From NCBI RefSeq assembly GCF_022662495.1, contig NZ_JAKPBU010000007.1:179422-243421 (forward strand): 64,000 nt of DNA, read 5' to 3'. Shown one piece after another: positions 43,075 to 51,806 of this stretch. This DNA is from Lysobacter sp. M2-1 (GTDB lineage: Bacteria > Pseudomonadota > Gammaproteobacteria > Xanthomonadales > Xanthomonadaceae). The translations under genes and the position numbers were made by a program. How positions within the stretch are numbered: the stretch's first letter is position 1; each line of letters opens with the position of its first letter. The notes beneath the pieces are model-generated. The model was not told the origin of the DNA. It worked only from the letters and a program-made list of their open reading frames with translations, and did no database searches.

Positions 43075-43437
43075 CAGGATCTCCAGGACGAAAGGCGGAG
43101 CGTTTCCGCGGAGGAAACGCGTGGCGGCTGCTCGCCGCCATCCGCGCATTGTGCTCCCTCCGCGACTGGACCGGAAACCTGCCCCTTTGCGAAAACGGTG
43201 CAGCGCGGCAAGCTCGATGCTCGGCGCGTGGCGCCTGTCCGGTTTGCCAGCCTCCTGCACGGTTGGCGATCGTCGCCTCCCTTGCAGGGCGGAATCAGAT
43301 CCCCGATGGAAACGGTTCCGGCCGTGCCCTCACGGAATCGGCGCACGGACCGCGCGCCGCCGACCGTGCCTTTCGTCATGGGCTGGCTACGGGTGGTTCC
43401 GGTAGCCTTGCCGGACTTGTCCGTTCAGGATCATCCC
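43075..43437. other. Divergent intergenic region, 363 bases
   Basis: This stretch separates the divergent amidohydrolase and M3 peptidase genes and should hold both promoters. Apart from the inverted repeat at 43100-43120 I see no clear promoter, RNA gene or ORF. A long frame that crosses it in the plus direction is the antisense of the amidohydrolase plus peptidase read-through and is not considered coding. Confidence 0.5.
43100..43120 (-). promoter_or_regulatory. Perfect inverted repeat upstream of the amidohydrolase gene
   Basis: GCGTTTCC, five bases GCGGA, GGAAACGC: an 8-base perfect inverted repeat, 26 bases before the amidohydrolase ATG. It could be an operator or a small 5' UTR hairpin. 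No regulator gene is nearby. Confidence 0.35.
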
Positions 43438-45684
43438 ATGAAGCATCCGCTCGCCCTGGCATTGGCCATCGCGCTCACCGCCAGCTCGCCGCTTTACGCC
43501 CAGGAATCCGACCAGTCCCCCGCGCCCGTGAATACCGCCACCAGCTCCGCACCCGAAAGCACCCTTCAAACGAGCGTGTTCGACAGCGACAGTCCGCTGC
43601 CGCTCAACTACCCCCAGTTCGACAAGATCAAGGACAGCGATTTCGCCCCCGCCTTCGACGCCGGCATGGCTGCGCAACTGAAGGAAGTCGAAGCCATCGC
43701 CGACAACCCGGACAAGCCGACGTTCGACAACACCATCGTCGCGCTGGAGAAATCCGGGCGCACGCTGGACCGCGCCACCACCGTCTTCTTCAATCTGGTC
43801 GGCGCCGACACCAACGACGCGCGCGAGCAGCTGCAGACCGACTACTCGCCCAAGTTCTCCGCCCATCGCGACGCGATCACGCTCAACCCCAAGCTGTTCG
43901 CGCGGATCAAGACCCTGTACGACGGTCGCGCCGGGCTGGGCTTGGACGACCAGGGCCTGCGCCTGGTGGAACGCTATTACGAAGACTTCGTGCGCGCCGG
44001 CGCCGCGCTGTCGGAAGCGGACAAGACGCGCATCCGCGAAATCAATACCGAGGCCTCCAAGCTCGGCACCCAGTTCAGCCAGAACGTGCTGGCGGAAGTG
44101 AACGATTCGGCCGTGGTGGTCGACACCAAGGAAGAGCTCAAGGGCCTGACCGACGAGCAGATCGCGGGTGCGGCGGAAGCTGCCAAGAGCCGCAAGCTCG
44201 AAGGCAAGTACGTCATCGCCCTGCTCAACACCACCGGCCAGCCGCCCGAATCCCAGCTGGAGAACCGCGCGCTGCGCGAGAAGCTCCACAAGGCCTCGGT
44301 CGCCCGCGGCAGCCGCGGCAACCAGTGGGACAACACCGCGATCGTCTCCAAGGTCACCAAGCTGCGCGCCGAAAAGGCCAAGCTGCTCGGCTACGGCACC
44401 TGGGCCGACTTCGTGCTGGCCGATGAAACCGCCAAATCGCCGGCCAACGTCAACAAGATGCTCGGCCAGCTGGCGCCAGCGGCCGTGGCCAATGCCAGGA
44501 AGGAAGCCGCCGACCTGCAGGCGATGATCGACAGCGAGCAGAAGGCCAAGGGCGAGCCGACCTTCCAGCTCGAACCCTGGGACTGGGCCTACTACACCGA
44601 AAAGGTGCGCCAGGCCAAGTACAACTTCGACGAAGCGCAGCTCAAGCCCTACCTAGAGATGAAGAACGTGCTGGAGAACGGCGTGTTCTACGCGGCCAAC
44701 CAGCTCTACGGCATCAGCTTCAAGGAACGCACCGACCTGCCCAAGTACCACCCGGACACCTGGACCTACGACGTGTTCGACAAGGACGGCAAACAGCTGT
44801 CGATCTTCATCTTCGATCCCTATGCGCGCGAGTCCAAGCGCGGCGGTGCGTGGATGAACACCTACGTGGGCCAGTCCGAGCTGATCGGCAACAATCCGGT
44901 GGTCGCCAACCACCTCAATATCCCGAAACCGTCGGCCGGCAAGCCGACGCTGCTGACCTGGGACGAGGTCACCACCACGTTCCACGAGTTCGGCCATGCC
45001 CTGCACGGCTTCTTCTCGGACGTGAAGTACCCCTACTTCACCATGAACGTGCCGCGCGACTTCGTGGAGTATCCCTCGCAGGTCAACGAGATGTGGGCCG
45101 ATTGGCCGAGCGTGCTGGCCAACTACGCCAAGCACTACCAGACCGGCGAGGCGATGCCGAAGGAACTGCTGGACAAGGTGCTGGCGGCTTCGAAATTCAA
45201 CCAGGGCTTCGCCACCACCGAATACCTCGGCGCGGCGCTGCTCGACCAGAACTGGCACCAGGCCACGGCCGACCAGCTGCCGGACGCATCGGGCGTGATG
45301 GGCTTCGAAGCGGCCGCGCTCAAGAAGGACGGTGTCGACTATCCGCCGGTGCCGCCGCGTTACCGCACGCCTTACTTCAGTCACATCATGGGCGGCTACG
45401 CAGCCGGGTACTACGCCTATATCTGGTCGGAAGTACTGGACGCCAACACGGTGGAATGGATCGAGCAGCACGGCGGCCTGACCCGCGAGAACGGCGACCG
45501 CATGCGCCAGTACGTGCTCGGCCCGGGCGGCAGCATCGAGGCGTCGAAGCTGTTCACCAACTTCGCCGGGCACGAGCCGAAGATCGAACCCCTGCTCAAG
45601 AAGCGTGGCCTGGACGCGACCACCAGCGACGATGCACCTCCGGTTGAAGCGCCGACCGAGCCTGCCGCCGAAAGCGGGAAGTAA
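43438..45684 (+). CDS. M3 family oligopeptidase (dipeptidyl carboxypeptidase/OpdA-like), secreted
   Basis: A 748-residue zinc oligopeptidase with a Sec signal peptide (LALALAIALTASSPLYAQ) and an acidic linker, then the helical M3 fold. The zinc site is HEFGHALHGF in the TTTFHEFGHALHG block, with the third ligand Glu downstream in VEYPSQVNEMWADW. The C-terminal HIMGGYAAGYYAYIWSEVLDAN is typical of Dcp/OpdA. It should degrade short peptides in the periplasm. A variable Asp/Pro/Ala-rich tail of about 20 residues follows the domain, and a strong terminator follows the gene. Confidence 0.93.
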   Translation: MKHPLALALAIALTASSPLYAQESDQSPAPVNTATSSAPESTLQTSVFDSDSPLPLNYPQFDKIKDSDFAPAFDAGMAAQLKEVEAIADNPDKPTFDNTIVALEKSGRTLDRATTVFFNLVGADTNDAREQLQTDYSPKFSAHRDAITLNPKLFARIKTLYDGRAGLGLDDQGLRLVERYYEDFVRAGAALSEADKTRIREINTEASKLGTQFSQNVLAEVNDSAVVVDTKEELKGLTDEQIAGAAEAAKSRKLEGKYVIALLNTTGQPPESQLENRALREKLHKASVARGSRGNQWDNTAIVSKVTKLRAEKAKLLGYGTWADFVLADETAKSPANVNKMLGQLAPAAVANARKEAADLQAMIDSEQKAKGEPTFQLEPWDWAYYTEKVRQAKYNFDEAQLKPYLEMKNVLENGVFYAANQLYGISFKERTDLPKYHPDTWTYDVFDKDGKQLSIFIFDPYARESKRGGAWMNTYVGQSELIGNNPVVANHLNIPKPSAGKPTLLTWDEVTTTFHEFGHALHGFFSDVKYPYFTMNVPRDFVEYPSQVNEMWADWPSVLANYAKHYQTGEAMPKELLDKVLAASKFNQGFATTEYLGAALLDQNWHQATADQLPDASGVMGFEAAALKKDGVDYPPVPPRYRTPYFSHIMGGYAAGYYAYIWSEVLDANTVEWIEQHGGLTRENGDRMRQYVLGPGGSIEASKLFTNFAGHEPKIEPLLKKRGLDATTSDDAPPVEAPTEPAAESGK

Positions 45685-45708
45685 GCGCCGCCCCCTTTGC
45701 GAACGAAA

Positions 45709-45736
45709 CCGCCCGGAGCGATCCGGGCGGTTTTTT
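45709..45736 (+). terminator. Rho-independent terminator after the M3 peptidase
   Basis: The stem CCGCCCGGA / TCCGGGCGG with loop GCGA is followed by six T, 24 bases after the stop. The preceding AAA run could let it also serve the converging glpQ-like gene. Confidence 0.9.
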
Positions 45737-45814
45737 GTCCCAGTCGGAACGGCTCGGTTTGCCCGTCATCCCGTGAGTCGCTTGTGAGCATCCCTGCACG
45801 AATCGGCAATCCAG

Positions 45815-47104
45815 TCAGGGGCTGCTGATGTCGAGGAAGATCTCGCGGGCCGCCACGCCGATGTCCGGCTGGTCGATGAAGAACCCCTGCACGCCCAGGC
45901 CGTAGAGCTGCACGGCTTCGGCCATGACCGACTGCGCAATGCCGCCCGGCGTCTGCGCCAGGTAGCTTTCCTCCGCGCGCAGCGTGTACGGGTGCACCTG
46001 CAGGCCCGCCTTCAGCGCCCAGCCCAGCATGGGATGGACCAGCCCGGTGCCGCTGCTGCCGAGTTCGGCCTTGCCGTCGCCGTTTGCGTCGACTTTGGGG
46101 TCCAGGGACACGCGCGGCAGCAAGCTACCCTTCCATGGCCCGACGCCGCTGGCGTAATTGGCCTTCATCCAGTTCAACGACGCTTCGGTGGCGAGCGCGC
46201 CGTACGTCGTCTCGCTGTCCAATCCGCCCTCGGCGACGTTCGCCAGGCCGCCATAGATGGCGTGCATGTCGCCGCCGTGGGCGGCGTGGTAACGCACGTC
46301 GTAAGGGCTGGCGTCGTTGAAATCGTCGTAAAGCTGCACCAGCGGGAACGACACGCCGCGCGCGGGCATGATCGAACGCTTCAATTCCAGCAGGTTGGCG
46401 ACTTCGAAACTCTGGATGAAGACCCGCCGTGGATCGGTGAAGCCCTCGGCCACCAGCGTCTCCACCAGCTTGGCGCCGAGCGAGACGTGGATCGGCGTAC
46501 CGTCGAGCCGCCGTCCTTCGGACGCGAAGTAGGTGGGATGCTTGGTCTCCGGATAGACCCCGATCGGACGCCCGGGACGGCTCTCGCGCTTGGCCAGCCG
46601 GATCACCTCGGCGAAGGTCGGCACCTGGAACTGGCCGTCGTAACGCACGTTCTGCGGGCGCACCGCCGGAATCCGCTCCTTCGCGCGCAGGGTCTTGAGT
46701 TCGGCCAGGGTGAAGTCTTCGGTGAACCAGCCGGTGATGCTCACGCCGTCGACGAGTTTGGTGGTCTTGCGGTCGGCGAACTGCGGGCGGGTCGCGACGT
46801 CGGTGGTCCCGGAGATCTCGTTTTCGTGCCGCGCCACCAGCACGCCGTCCCGGGTGGCGACCAGATCGGGCTCGATAAAATCGGCGCCCTGGCGGATCGC
46901 CAGCCGATAGGATTCGAGCGTGTGCTCCGGGCGGTAGCCGCTGGCTCCGCGGTGGCCGATCACGATCAGGCCCTGGTGATCGCTTCGGTCGGCGGGCGCA
47001 GTCTGCGTGTGGGCGTCGGCGCGTGGCTGTGCCGCGCACGCGCCGAATGCGGCCAGACCGAAGCCGGCCAGTGCAATGGCTTGGATGGCATGTCGCAGGG
47101 GCAT
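45815..47104 (-). CDS. glpQ: Glycerophosphodiester phosphodiesterase
   Basis: A 429-residue secreted phosphodiesterase that releases glycerol 3-phosphate from deacylated phospholipids. After a signal peptide (IQAIALAGFGLAAFGACAA; a lipobox-like GAC lies near residue 23) the GDPD signature appears: VIGHRGASGYRPEHTLESY, GADFIEPDLVATRDGVLVARHE, and FIDQPDIG at the C terminus. His, Glu and Asp ligands of the GlpQ site are all in place. The length is larger than E. coli GlpQ because of an insert with DPKVDANGDGKAELG, a calcium-like loop. Confidence 0.9.
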   Translation of the reverse strand: MPLRHAIQAIALAGFGLAAFGACAAQPRADAHTQTAPADRSDHQGLIVIGHRGASGYRPEHTLESYRLAIRQGADFIEPDLVATRDGVLVARHENEISGTTDVATRPQFADRKTTKLVDGVSITGWFTEDFTLAELKTLRAKERIPAVRPQNVRYDGQFQVPTFAEVIRLAKRESRPGRPIGVYPETKHPTYFASEGRRLDGTPIHVSLGAKLVETLVAEGFTDPRRVFIQSFEVANLLELKRSIMPARGVSFPLVQLYDDFNDASPYDVRYHAAHGGDMHAIYGGLANVAEGGLDSETTYGALATEASLNWMKANYASGVGPWKGSLLPRVSLDPKVDANGDGKAELGSSGTGLVHPMLGWALKAGLQVHPYTLRAEESYLAQTPGGIAQSVMAEAVQLYGLGVQGFFIDQPDIGVAAREIFLDISSP

Positions 47105-47237
47105 GATGTCGTCCTTCTCTGGAGGGGGATGCCGGTCCCCTGTCAGCCGGCGCGGCCATGCTGGACGTGCAATGTTGCGTCCGCTTTACGCGCAGGCCGG
47201 CACGGCGCGCGAGTGCGGATGGCGTTAGCATCGTGGC

Positions 47238-48134
47238 GTGGATCTACCCCTTGCCCACGCAGATGCCGATCCGGTTGCGGCATTGCGTCGCTGGATCTCG
47301 GACCACCAGCGCATCTTCGTGCTGACTGGCGCGGGCTGCAGCACCGCGTCGGGCATTCCGGACTATCGCGACCGCAGTGGCGCGTGGAAGCGCTCGCCGC
47401 CGGTCACCTGGCAGGCGTTCACCGGCGATCCGGACGTGTATCGCCGCTACTGGGCGCGAAGCAGCATCGGCTGGCCACGTTTCGTGCAGGCGCAGCCCAA
47501 TGGCGCTCATGCGGCGCTGGCGCAGCTGGAAGCATCCGGGCGCCTGGCGATCCTGGTCACGCAGAACGTGGACGGCCTGCATCAGCGCGCCGGCAGCAGG
47601 CAGGTGATCGATCTGCACGGACGCCTGGACGGCGTGACGTGCCTGGGGTGCAGTGCGCGCCTGCCGCGCAGCGCCGTGCAGACGGCGATCGTGCAGCGCA
47701 ACGCCGGGTGGCGCGCTGGAATGTCTGATGTCGCGCCCGACGGCGATGCGGATATCGACGAAGCCGCCACCGCCGCTTTCTTGCCGCCGCGATGTGAAGC
47801 CTGCAACGGCCTGCTCAAGCCGGATGTGGTGTTTTTCGGCGAAAACGTGCCGCGCGAACGCGTCCTGCGCGCCCAGTCGGCCCTGCAGGGCTGCGACGCG
47901 ATGCTGGTCGCCGGTTCGTCGCTGATGGTCTATTCGGGCTACCGCTTCGCGCTTATGGCTGCACAGGCAGGGTTGCCGCTCGCGATACTCAACCGCGGGC
48001 GCACCCGCGGCGACGACCTGGCCACGTTACGGGTGGAGGCCGATGTGGGCGACGTATTGAGCGCTGCCACCGCTGCGTACGCGAAACCGCACCGTGGAGT
48101 CAGTCACCAGCGTCATTTGCATTCGCCGGCATAG
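47238..48134 (+). CDS. Sir2 family NAD-dependent protein deacylase (class II-like)
   Basis: A 298-residue sirtuin that removes acyl groups from lysine using NAD. The NAD loop reads TGAGCSTASGIPDYR (about 30-44), then TQNVDGLHQRAGS with the catalytic His in DLHGRLDG. Four zinc cysteines are visible as CLGC and CEAC, separated by a long insert. The GCSTASGIPDYR form matches class II (SIRT4-like) rather than the CobB class III, so substrate preference may be unusual. It starts with GTG, and its end overlaps the converging gene by 22 bases. Confidence 0.9.
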   Translation: MDLPLAHADADPVAALRRWISDHQRIFVLTGAGCSTASGIPDYRDRSGAWKRSPPVTWQAFTGDPDVYRRYWARSSIGWPRFVQAQPNGAHAALAQLEASGRLAILVTQNVDGLHQRAGSRQVIDLHGRLDGVTCLGCSARLPRSAVQTAIVQRNAGWRAGMSDVAPDGDADIDEAATAAFLPPRCEACNGLLKPDVVFFGENVPRERVLRAQSALQGCDAMLVAGSSLMVYSGYRFALMAAQAGLPLAILNRGRTRGDDLATLRVEADVGDVLSAATAAYAKPHRGVSHQRHLHSPA

Positions 48135-48751
48135 ATATCGGTGTAGTCCAGCACGACCTTGACCGCCGACCGGCGCATCTCCAGGCCATTCGGATACCTG
48201 GCCAGCGTGTCCCTGGGGCCTCGGAATACATCGCACCAGCGGCCCACGTCTTCCGATTGCGCGACCACCAGCGCATGGAGCAGCGCGATGGCGAAGAATT
48301 CCGGCGCCTGCCGGCGGGCCTGCCAAAGCAGCGCTTCGGCCCGCCTGGTTTCGAAGTAATCGTCCATCGCCCAGAGGTAGCCGACCGCAAACAGGACCCG
48401 GCTCGAGCCCTTTCCCGTCTTGAAGCGGTCGAACGCCCGGCGATCGGTGACCTTGAGCCTGCGCAGCAAACGCACATGGTTGTCTTTTCCCTCCGTATCC
48501 CAACCCAGCGCGTTGATCACGGCTGCGGCTTCGTCGTAGGACGTGCCTGGACTGAGGATGTAATCGGCGAGAGCGTCGTCGAGCACGCGTGCCTGGGCCG
48601 CTTTGCGGACTTCCGGCAGGTCGAGATAGGCCTGGTGGAAATCGGTCGAGGTGAGCGGCGAGTCCGCCTGCGCGGGCTGCGGACACAACGCCACAACGAG
48701 CAGCGCACACGTGAGCATGCCAGCGGGGAAATGACGTGACGATACCCGCAT
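48113..48751 (-). CDS. Secreted protein of unknown function
   Basis: A 212-residue protein with a Sec signal peptide (FPAGMLTCALLVVALCPQPAQA, cut near residue 30) and an otherwise mostly helical part (FHQAYLDLPEVRKAAQARVLDDALADYIL; AEALLWQARRQAPEFFAIALLHALV) without cysteine motifs or recognised domains. The final cysteine-containing tail GECK overlaps the end of the sirtuin gene. The ATG at 48751 was preferred to the one at 48769 because it gives a compact signal. It resembles TPR-poor helical periplasmic proteins; no function is offered. Confidence 0.7.
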   Translation of the reverse strand: MRVSSRHFPAGMLTCALLVVALCPQPAQADSPLTSTDFHQAYLDLPEVRKAAQARVLDDALADYILSPGTSYDEAAAVINALGWDTEGKDNHVRLLRRLKVTDRRAFDRFKTGKGSSRVLFAVGYLWAMDDYFETRRAEALLWQARRQAPEFFAIALLHALVVAQSEDVGRWCDVFRGPRDTLARYPNGLEMRRSAVKVVLDYTDIYAGECK

Positions 48752-48791
48752 CGAACCGCCTCCCTGCAATGCGTTGCGACCAGCCCGGATG

Positions 48792-50195
48792 CTACTCGAA
48801 ACTGCCCACCGAATCGTGCGCCAGGTTGTCGAAGCGGGTGTATTCGCCGAAGAACTTGAGCTTGAGCGAGCCGGTCGGGCCGTTACGCTGCTTGCCGATA
48901 ATGATTTCGGCCAAGCCTTTGTCCGGCGAGGCGTCCTTGTTGTAGTACTCGTCGCGGTAGATGAACACGATCACGTCGGCGTCCTGCTCGATCGCGCCCG
49001 ATTCGCGCAGGTCGGCCATCACCGGGCGCTTGTCGGTGCGCGTCTCCAGCGAACGGTTGAGCTGGCTCAGCGCGATGACCGGCACGTTGAGTTCCTTCGC
49101 CAGGCCCTTGAGCGAGCGGGAAATCTCGGAGATCTCGGTGGCGCGGTTCTCCTGGTTGCCCGGCACCGCCATCAGCTGCAGGTAATCGATCACGATCAGG
49201 CCCAGGTCGTGCTCGCGTTTGAGCCGGCGGGCCTTGGCGCGCAGCACTTCCGGCGACAGCGCCGGCGTGTCGTCGATGAAGATGCGGGTATCGCGGATCA
49301 GGCGGATCGCACTGGTCACGCGACTCCAGTCCTCGTCCTCCAGCTGGCCGGTGCGCAGGCGGGTGGCGTTGACCCTGCCGACCGAGGAAATCAGGCGCAG
49401 CGCCAGCTGGCTGGCCGACATTTCCATCGAGAACACCGCCACGGCCTTCTTGGTCTTCATGGCCGCGTACTCGGCCATGTTCAGCGCCAGCGTGGTCTTG
49501 CCCATCGACGGGCGCGCGGCCAGGATCAGCAGATCGGTGGGCTGCAGGCCGGCGGTCATCTCGTCGAATTCGGTGTAGCCGGTCGGCAGACCGGTGATGC
49601 CGCCGCCGTTGGCATAGCGCGTCTGCAGCACGTCGAAGGCCTCGGCCATCGCCTTGTTGACCGGCGTGAAGTCGGTGCGGCCACGGGCGCCGGCCTCTGC
49701 AATGGCAAAGACCTCCTGCTCGGCCTTGGCCAGCAGCTCGCTGCTCTCGCGGCCCTCGGGCTGGAAGCCGTCGTTGACGATGCCGGTGCCGACCTCGATC
49801 AGCTGGCGCAGGATCGCCTTGTCGCGCACGATCTCGGCATAAGCCTTGATGTTGGCCGCGGACGGCGTGGTGCTGGCCAGTTCCACCAGATACGCGCCGC
49901 CCGCCACCTGTTCGGCCAGGCCCTGCGATTCGAACCACTCGCCCAGGGTGACCGCGTCGTAGGGCTTGCTCTTTTCGGCCAGCTCGCGGATCGCGCGGTA
50001 GATGAGCTGGTGGTCGCGCCGGTAGAAATCGCCTTCGGTGAGCTGGTCCGCAACCCGATCGAATGCTTCCGGCGCCAGCATCAGGCCGCCGAGCACGGCC
50101 TGCTCGGCTTCGATCGATTGGGGCGGTACCCGAAGCTGTTCGATCTTGCTGTCGGACCGACCGTAGTCGGAACGCAACCCCTGGCGTGCGCTCAT
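48792..50195 (-). CDS. dnaB: Replicative DNA helicase DnaB
   Basis: A hexameric 5'-3' helicase of 467 residues that unwinds DNA at the replication fork. The N-terminal DnaG-binding domain starts LRVPPQSIEAEQAVLGGLML; the RecA-like core has Walker A ARPSMGKTT (about 226-234), MEMSASQLALRL, DDTPALSPEVLRAKARRL, the Walker B DYLQLM and the ALSQLNRSLETRTDKRPVMADLRESGAIEQDADV block. No intein is present. The ATG at 50195 follows a GAGGGAG site; ATG 50279 gives a 28-residue N-terminal extension. It stands after rpsF-rpsR-rplI, a common order. Confidence 0.95.
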   Translation of the reverse strand: MSARQGLRSDYGRSDSKIEQLRVPPQSIEAEQAVLGGLMLAPEAFDRVADQLTEGDFYRRDHQLIYRAIRELAEKSKPYDAVTLGEWFESQGLAEQVAGGAYLVELASTTPSAANIKAYAEIVRDKAILRQLIEVGTGIVNDGFQPEGRESSELLAKAEQEVFAIAEAGARGRTDFTPVNKAMAEAFDVLQTRYANGGGITGLPTGYTEFDEMTAGLQPTDLLILAARPSMGKTTLALNMAEYAAMKTKKAVAVFSMEMSASQLALRLISSVGRVNATRLRTGQLEDEDWSRVTSAIRLIRDTRIFIDDTPALSPEVLRAKARRLKREHDLGLIVIDYLQLMAVPGNQENRATEISEISRSLKGLAKELNVPVIALSQLNRSLETRTDKRPVMADLRESGAIEQDADVIVFIYRDEYYNKDASPDKGLAEIIIGKQRNGPTGSLKLKFFGEYTRFDNLAHDSVGSFE

Positions 50196-50317
50196 CAGTC
50201 GTGCGACTCCCTCGAACGGACCGTCGTTGCGGCCCGGTTGTTGTTGTTCTTGTCGAGCGTGCTCGTGTGAAGCGGGCATCGTAGGTCGGATGGCTGTGAA
50301 CTGACGACGGAACAAGC

Positions 50318-50326
50318 TGTGGATAA
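50318..50326 (-). promoter_or_regulatory. Consensus DnaA box upstream of dnaB
   Basis: TGTGGATAA on the plus strand is a perfect TTATCCACA 9-mer on the minus strand, about 123 bases before the chosen dnaB ATG and 39 bases before the alternative ATG at 50279. Confidence 0.45.
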
Positions 50327-50479
50327 ACCGACTCACAGATAGACGGTCGCCGTCTCACCCGTCGCGACTGCCGTGTTTCACGGCTGCCTGCCGGTCAGCA
50401 CGGCAGTCCCAAGCGCTCTTGATCTTCGCCGAGTCGCCAACGAATACGGACACTTGTTACTGGATGGCATCAAAAGCAG

Positions 50480-50503
50480 AACGGGCGCCTTGCGGCGCCC
50501 GTT
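50480..50503 (-). terminator. Terminator of the rpsF-rpsR-rplI operon
   Basis: On the minus strand AACGGGCGCC-GCAA-GGCGCCCGTT, a perfect 10-base stem with a GCAA tetraloop, is followed by CTGCTTTTG. It lies 37 bases after the rplI stop. Confidence 0.8.
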
Positions 50504-50539
50504 CCAGTGCAATGCGATGCGTTCTGGCTGTGGCCGCGA

Positions 50540-50992
50540 TCAGGCCGCTTCCGGCTCGATCAGCACCTTCACCGGCGTTTCGACGTCCGCGTGCAGGTGC
50601 AGCAGGACCTCGTATTCGCCGATGTGACGGAACGCGCCCTCGCCCAGCACGACTTCGGACTTCTCGACCGGCGTGCCCGCCTTGGTCAGGGCGTCGGCGA
50701 TCTCGCGCGGGCCGACCGAGCCGTACAGCTTGCCTTCGGTCGAGGCGTTGGCGTAGATGGTCACGCTCGCGCCTTCGAGCCTGGCCTTGCGGCCTTCGGC
50801 GCCGGTCAGGGCTTCCTTGGCCTTGGCCTCGTACTCGGCGCGCTTGGCCTCGAACTCGGCGACGTTGGCGGCGGTGGCCGGCACGGCCTTGCCCTGTGGC
50901 ACCAGGAAGTTGCGGCCGTAGCCCGGCTTGACGTTGACCTTGTCGCCGAGATTGCCGAGGTTCACGACCTTCTGCAGAAGGATCAGTTCCAT
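50540..50992 (-). CDS. rplI: 50S ribosomal protein L9
   Basis: A 150-residue L9, which binds 23S rRNA at the L1 stalk base and limits frameshifting. The start [19 protein letters not shown] and [19 protein letters not shown] are the canonical N-domain, followed by the long helix [17 protein letters not shown] and the C-domain ending [13 protein letters not shown]. It is separated from rpsR by 148 bases carrying a palindromic repeat, unlike the close spacing usual in this operon. Confidence 0.98.
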   Translation of the reverse strand: MELILLQKVVNLGNLGDKVNVKPGYGRNFLVPQGKAVPATAANVAEFEAKRAEYEAKAKEALTGAEGRKARLEGASVTIYANASTEGKLYGSVGPREIADALTKAGTPVEKSEVVLGEGAFRHIGEYEVLLHLHADVETPVKVLIEPEAA

Positions 50993-51063
50993 TTCATTGC
51001 TCCGTATTCGTTAGCGGCACGGGGTGCCGCAACGGTTGCTGTCCGAATCGGACGGTCGATCAT

Positions 51064-51134
51064 GTAGGAGCGCCGCTTCGGCGCGATCAGGGCTTCGACG
51101 AAACTCAGGTCGCGCCGAAGCGTCGCTCCTACAC
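51064..51134. repeat. Palindromic repeat between rpsR and rplI, GTAGGAGCGCCGCTTCGGCGCGA family
   Basis: Left arm TGTAGGAGCGCCGCTTCGGC (from 51064, itself a GCGCCGCTTCGGCGC hairpin) is mirrored by GCGCCGAAGCGTCGCTCCTACA (ending 51134). It lies inside the ribosomal protein operon. A single-arm relative is at 63941. Confidence 0.8.
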
Positions 51135-51140
51135 GAGGCG

Positions 51141-51371
51141 TTACACGTTGTGGTTGTCGGTATACGGGATCAGGGCCAGGAAGCGCGCACGCTTCACCGC
51201 GGTGGCCAGCTGGCGCTGGTAGCGCGATTTGGTGCCGGTGATGCGGCTGGGCACGATCTTGCCGTTCTCGGTGAGGTTCTGGCGCAGGGTGTTGAGATCC
51301 TTGTAATCGATCTCCTTGACGCCCTCGGCAGTGAACTTGCAGTACTTGCGGCGGCGGAAAAACTTGGACAT
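51141..51371 (-). CDS. rpsR: 30S ribosomal protein S18
   Basis: A 76-residue S18, which pairs with S6 in the platform of the small subunit. [25 protein letters not shown], the RRRK basic run and [27 protein letters not shown] are all canonical. It starts 12 bases after the rpsF stop, with a GGAACCGCTCCC-type site. Confidence 0.98.
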   Translation of the reverse strand: MSKFFRRRKYCKFTAEGVKEIDYKDLNTLRQNLTENGKIVPSRITGTKSRYQRQLATAVKRARFLALIPYTDNHNV

Positions 51372-51383
51372 GGGAGCGGTTCC

Positions 51384-51806
51384 TTAGGCGGCTTCGGCGG
51401 CGTTGTCGTCGGACGCTTCGACAGGGCTGATGCCCACGCTTTCGTCCTCATCGCGGCGGCGACGTTCGGGCTTGTCGCCCTTCTCGTCCTTGTTCTTCAT
51501 GATCAGCGACTGCTCGGTCACCGCGTCGTCGCGGCGCATGACCAGATGGCGCAGGACCGCATCGTTGAAGCGGAAGCCCTCCACCAGCTCGTTGAGCACC
51601 GACTGGTCGGCCTCGACGTTGAACAGCACGTAGTGGGCCTTGACCAGGTTGTTGATCGGATAGGCCAGCTGACGACGGCCCCAGTCCTCGAGCCGGTGAA
51701 TCTTGCCGTTGCCGTTTTCGATCAGCGACTTGTAGCGCTCGATCATCGCCGGCACCTGCTCGCTCTGGTCCGGATGGACCAGGAACACGATTTCGTAATG
51801 ACGCAT
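51384..51806 (-). CDS. rpsF: 30S ribosomal protein S6
   Basis: A 140-residue S6, first gene of the operon. [21 protein letters not shown] and [18 protein letters not shown] are canonical, as is [17 protein letters not shown]. The C-terminal tail of about 40 residues is charged and acidic ([11 protein letters not shown], ending DDNAAEAA), as in many gammaproteobacterial S6 proteins that are glutamylated. An AGGAAAAC site precedes the ATG. The 5' region can form a hairpin that may be the S6:S18 control element. Confidence 0.98.
   Translation of the reverse strand: MRHYEIVFLVHPDQSEQVPAMIERYKSLIENGNGKIHRLEDWGRRQLAYPINNLVKAHYVLFNVEADQSVLNELVEGFRFNDAVLRHLVMRRDDAVTEQSLIMKNKDEKGDKPERRRRDEDESVGISPVEASDDNAAEAA

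Larger units (their letters stand above)
50196..50539. other. Intergenic region between rplI and dnaB, 344 bases
   Basis: It contains the rplI terminator (50480-50503) and a consensus DnaA box at 50318-50326. The remainder, including a possible N-terminal extension of dnaB (to 50279), shows no other gene. A dnaB promoter must lie here if dnaB is transcribed separately from the ribosomal operon. Confidence 0.5.

Noticed and set aside
41035..43437. Plus-strand frame open for over 800 codons ahead of the M3 peptidase, in frame with it (1549 codons in all)
   Set aside because: It is the antisense of the secreted amidohydrolase, whose sense frame has a signal peptide and metal ligands. The long open frame is a by-product of GC-rich codon use; the peptidase signal peptide starts at 43438.
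50318..50326. Chromosomal replication origin
   Set aside because: Only one DnaA box was seen, with no AT-rich unwinding region and no dnaA, dnaN or gidA neighbours.
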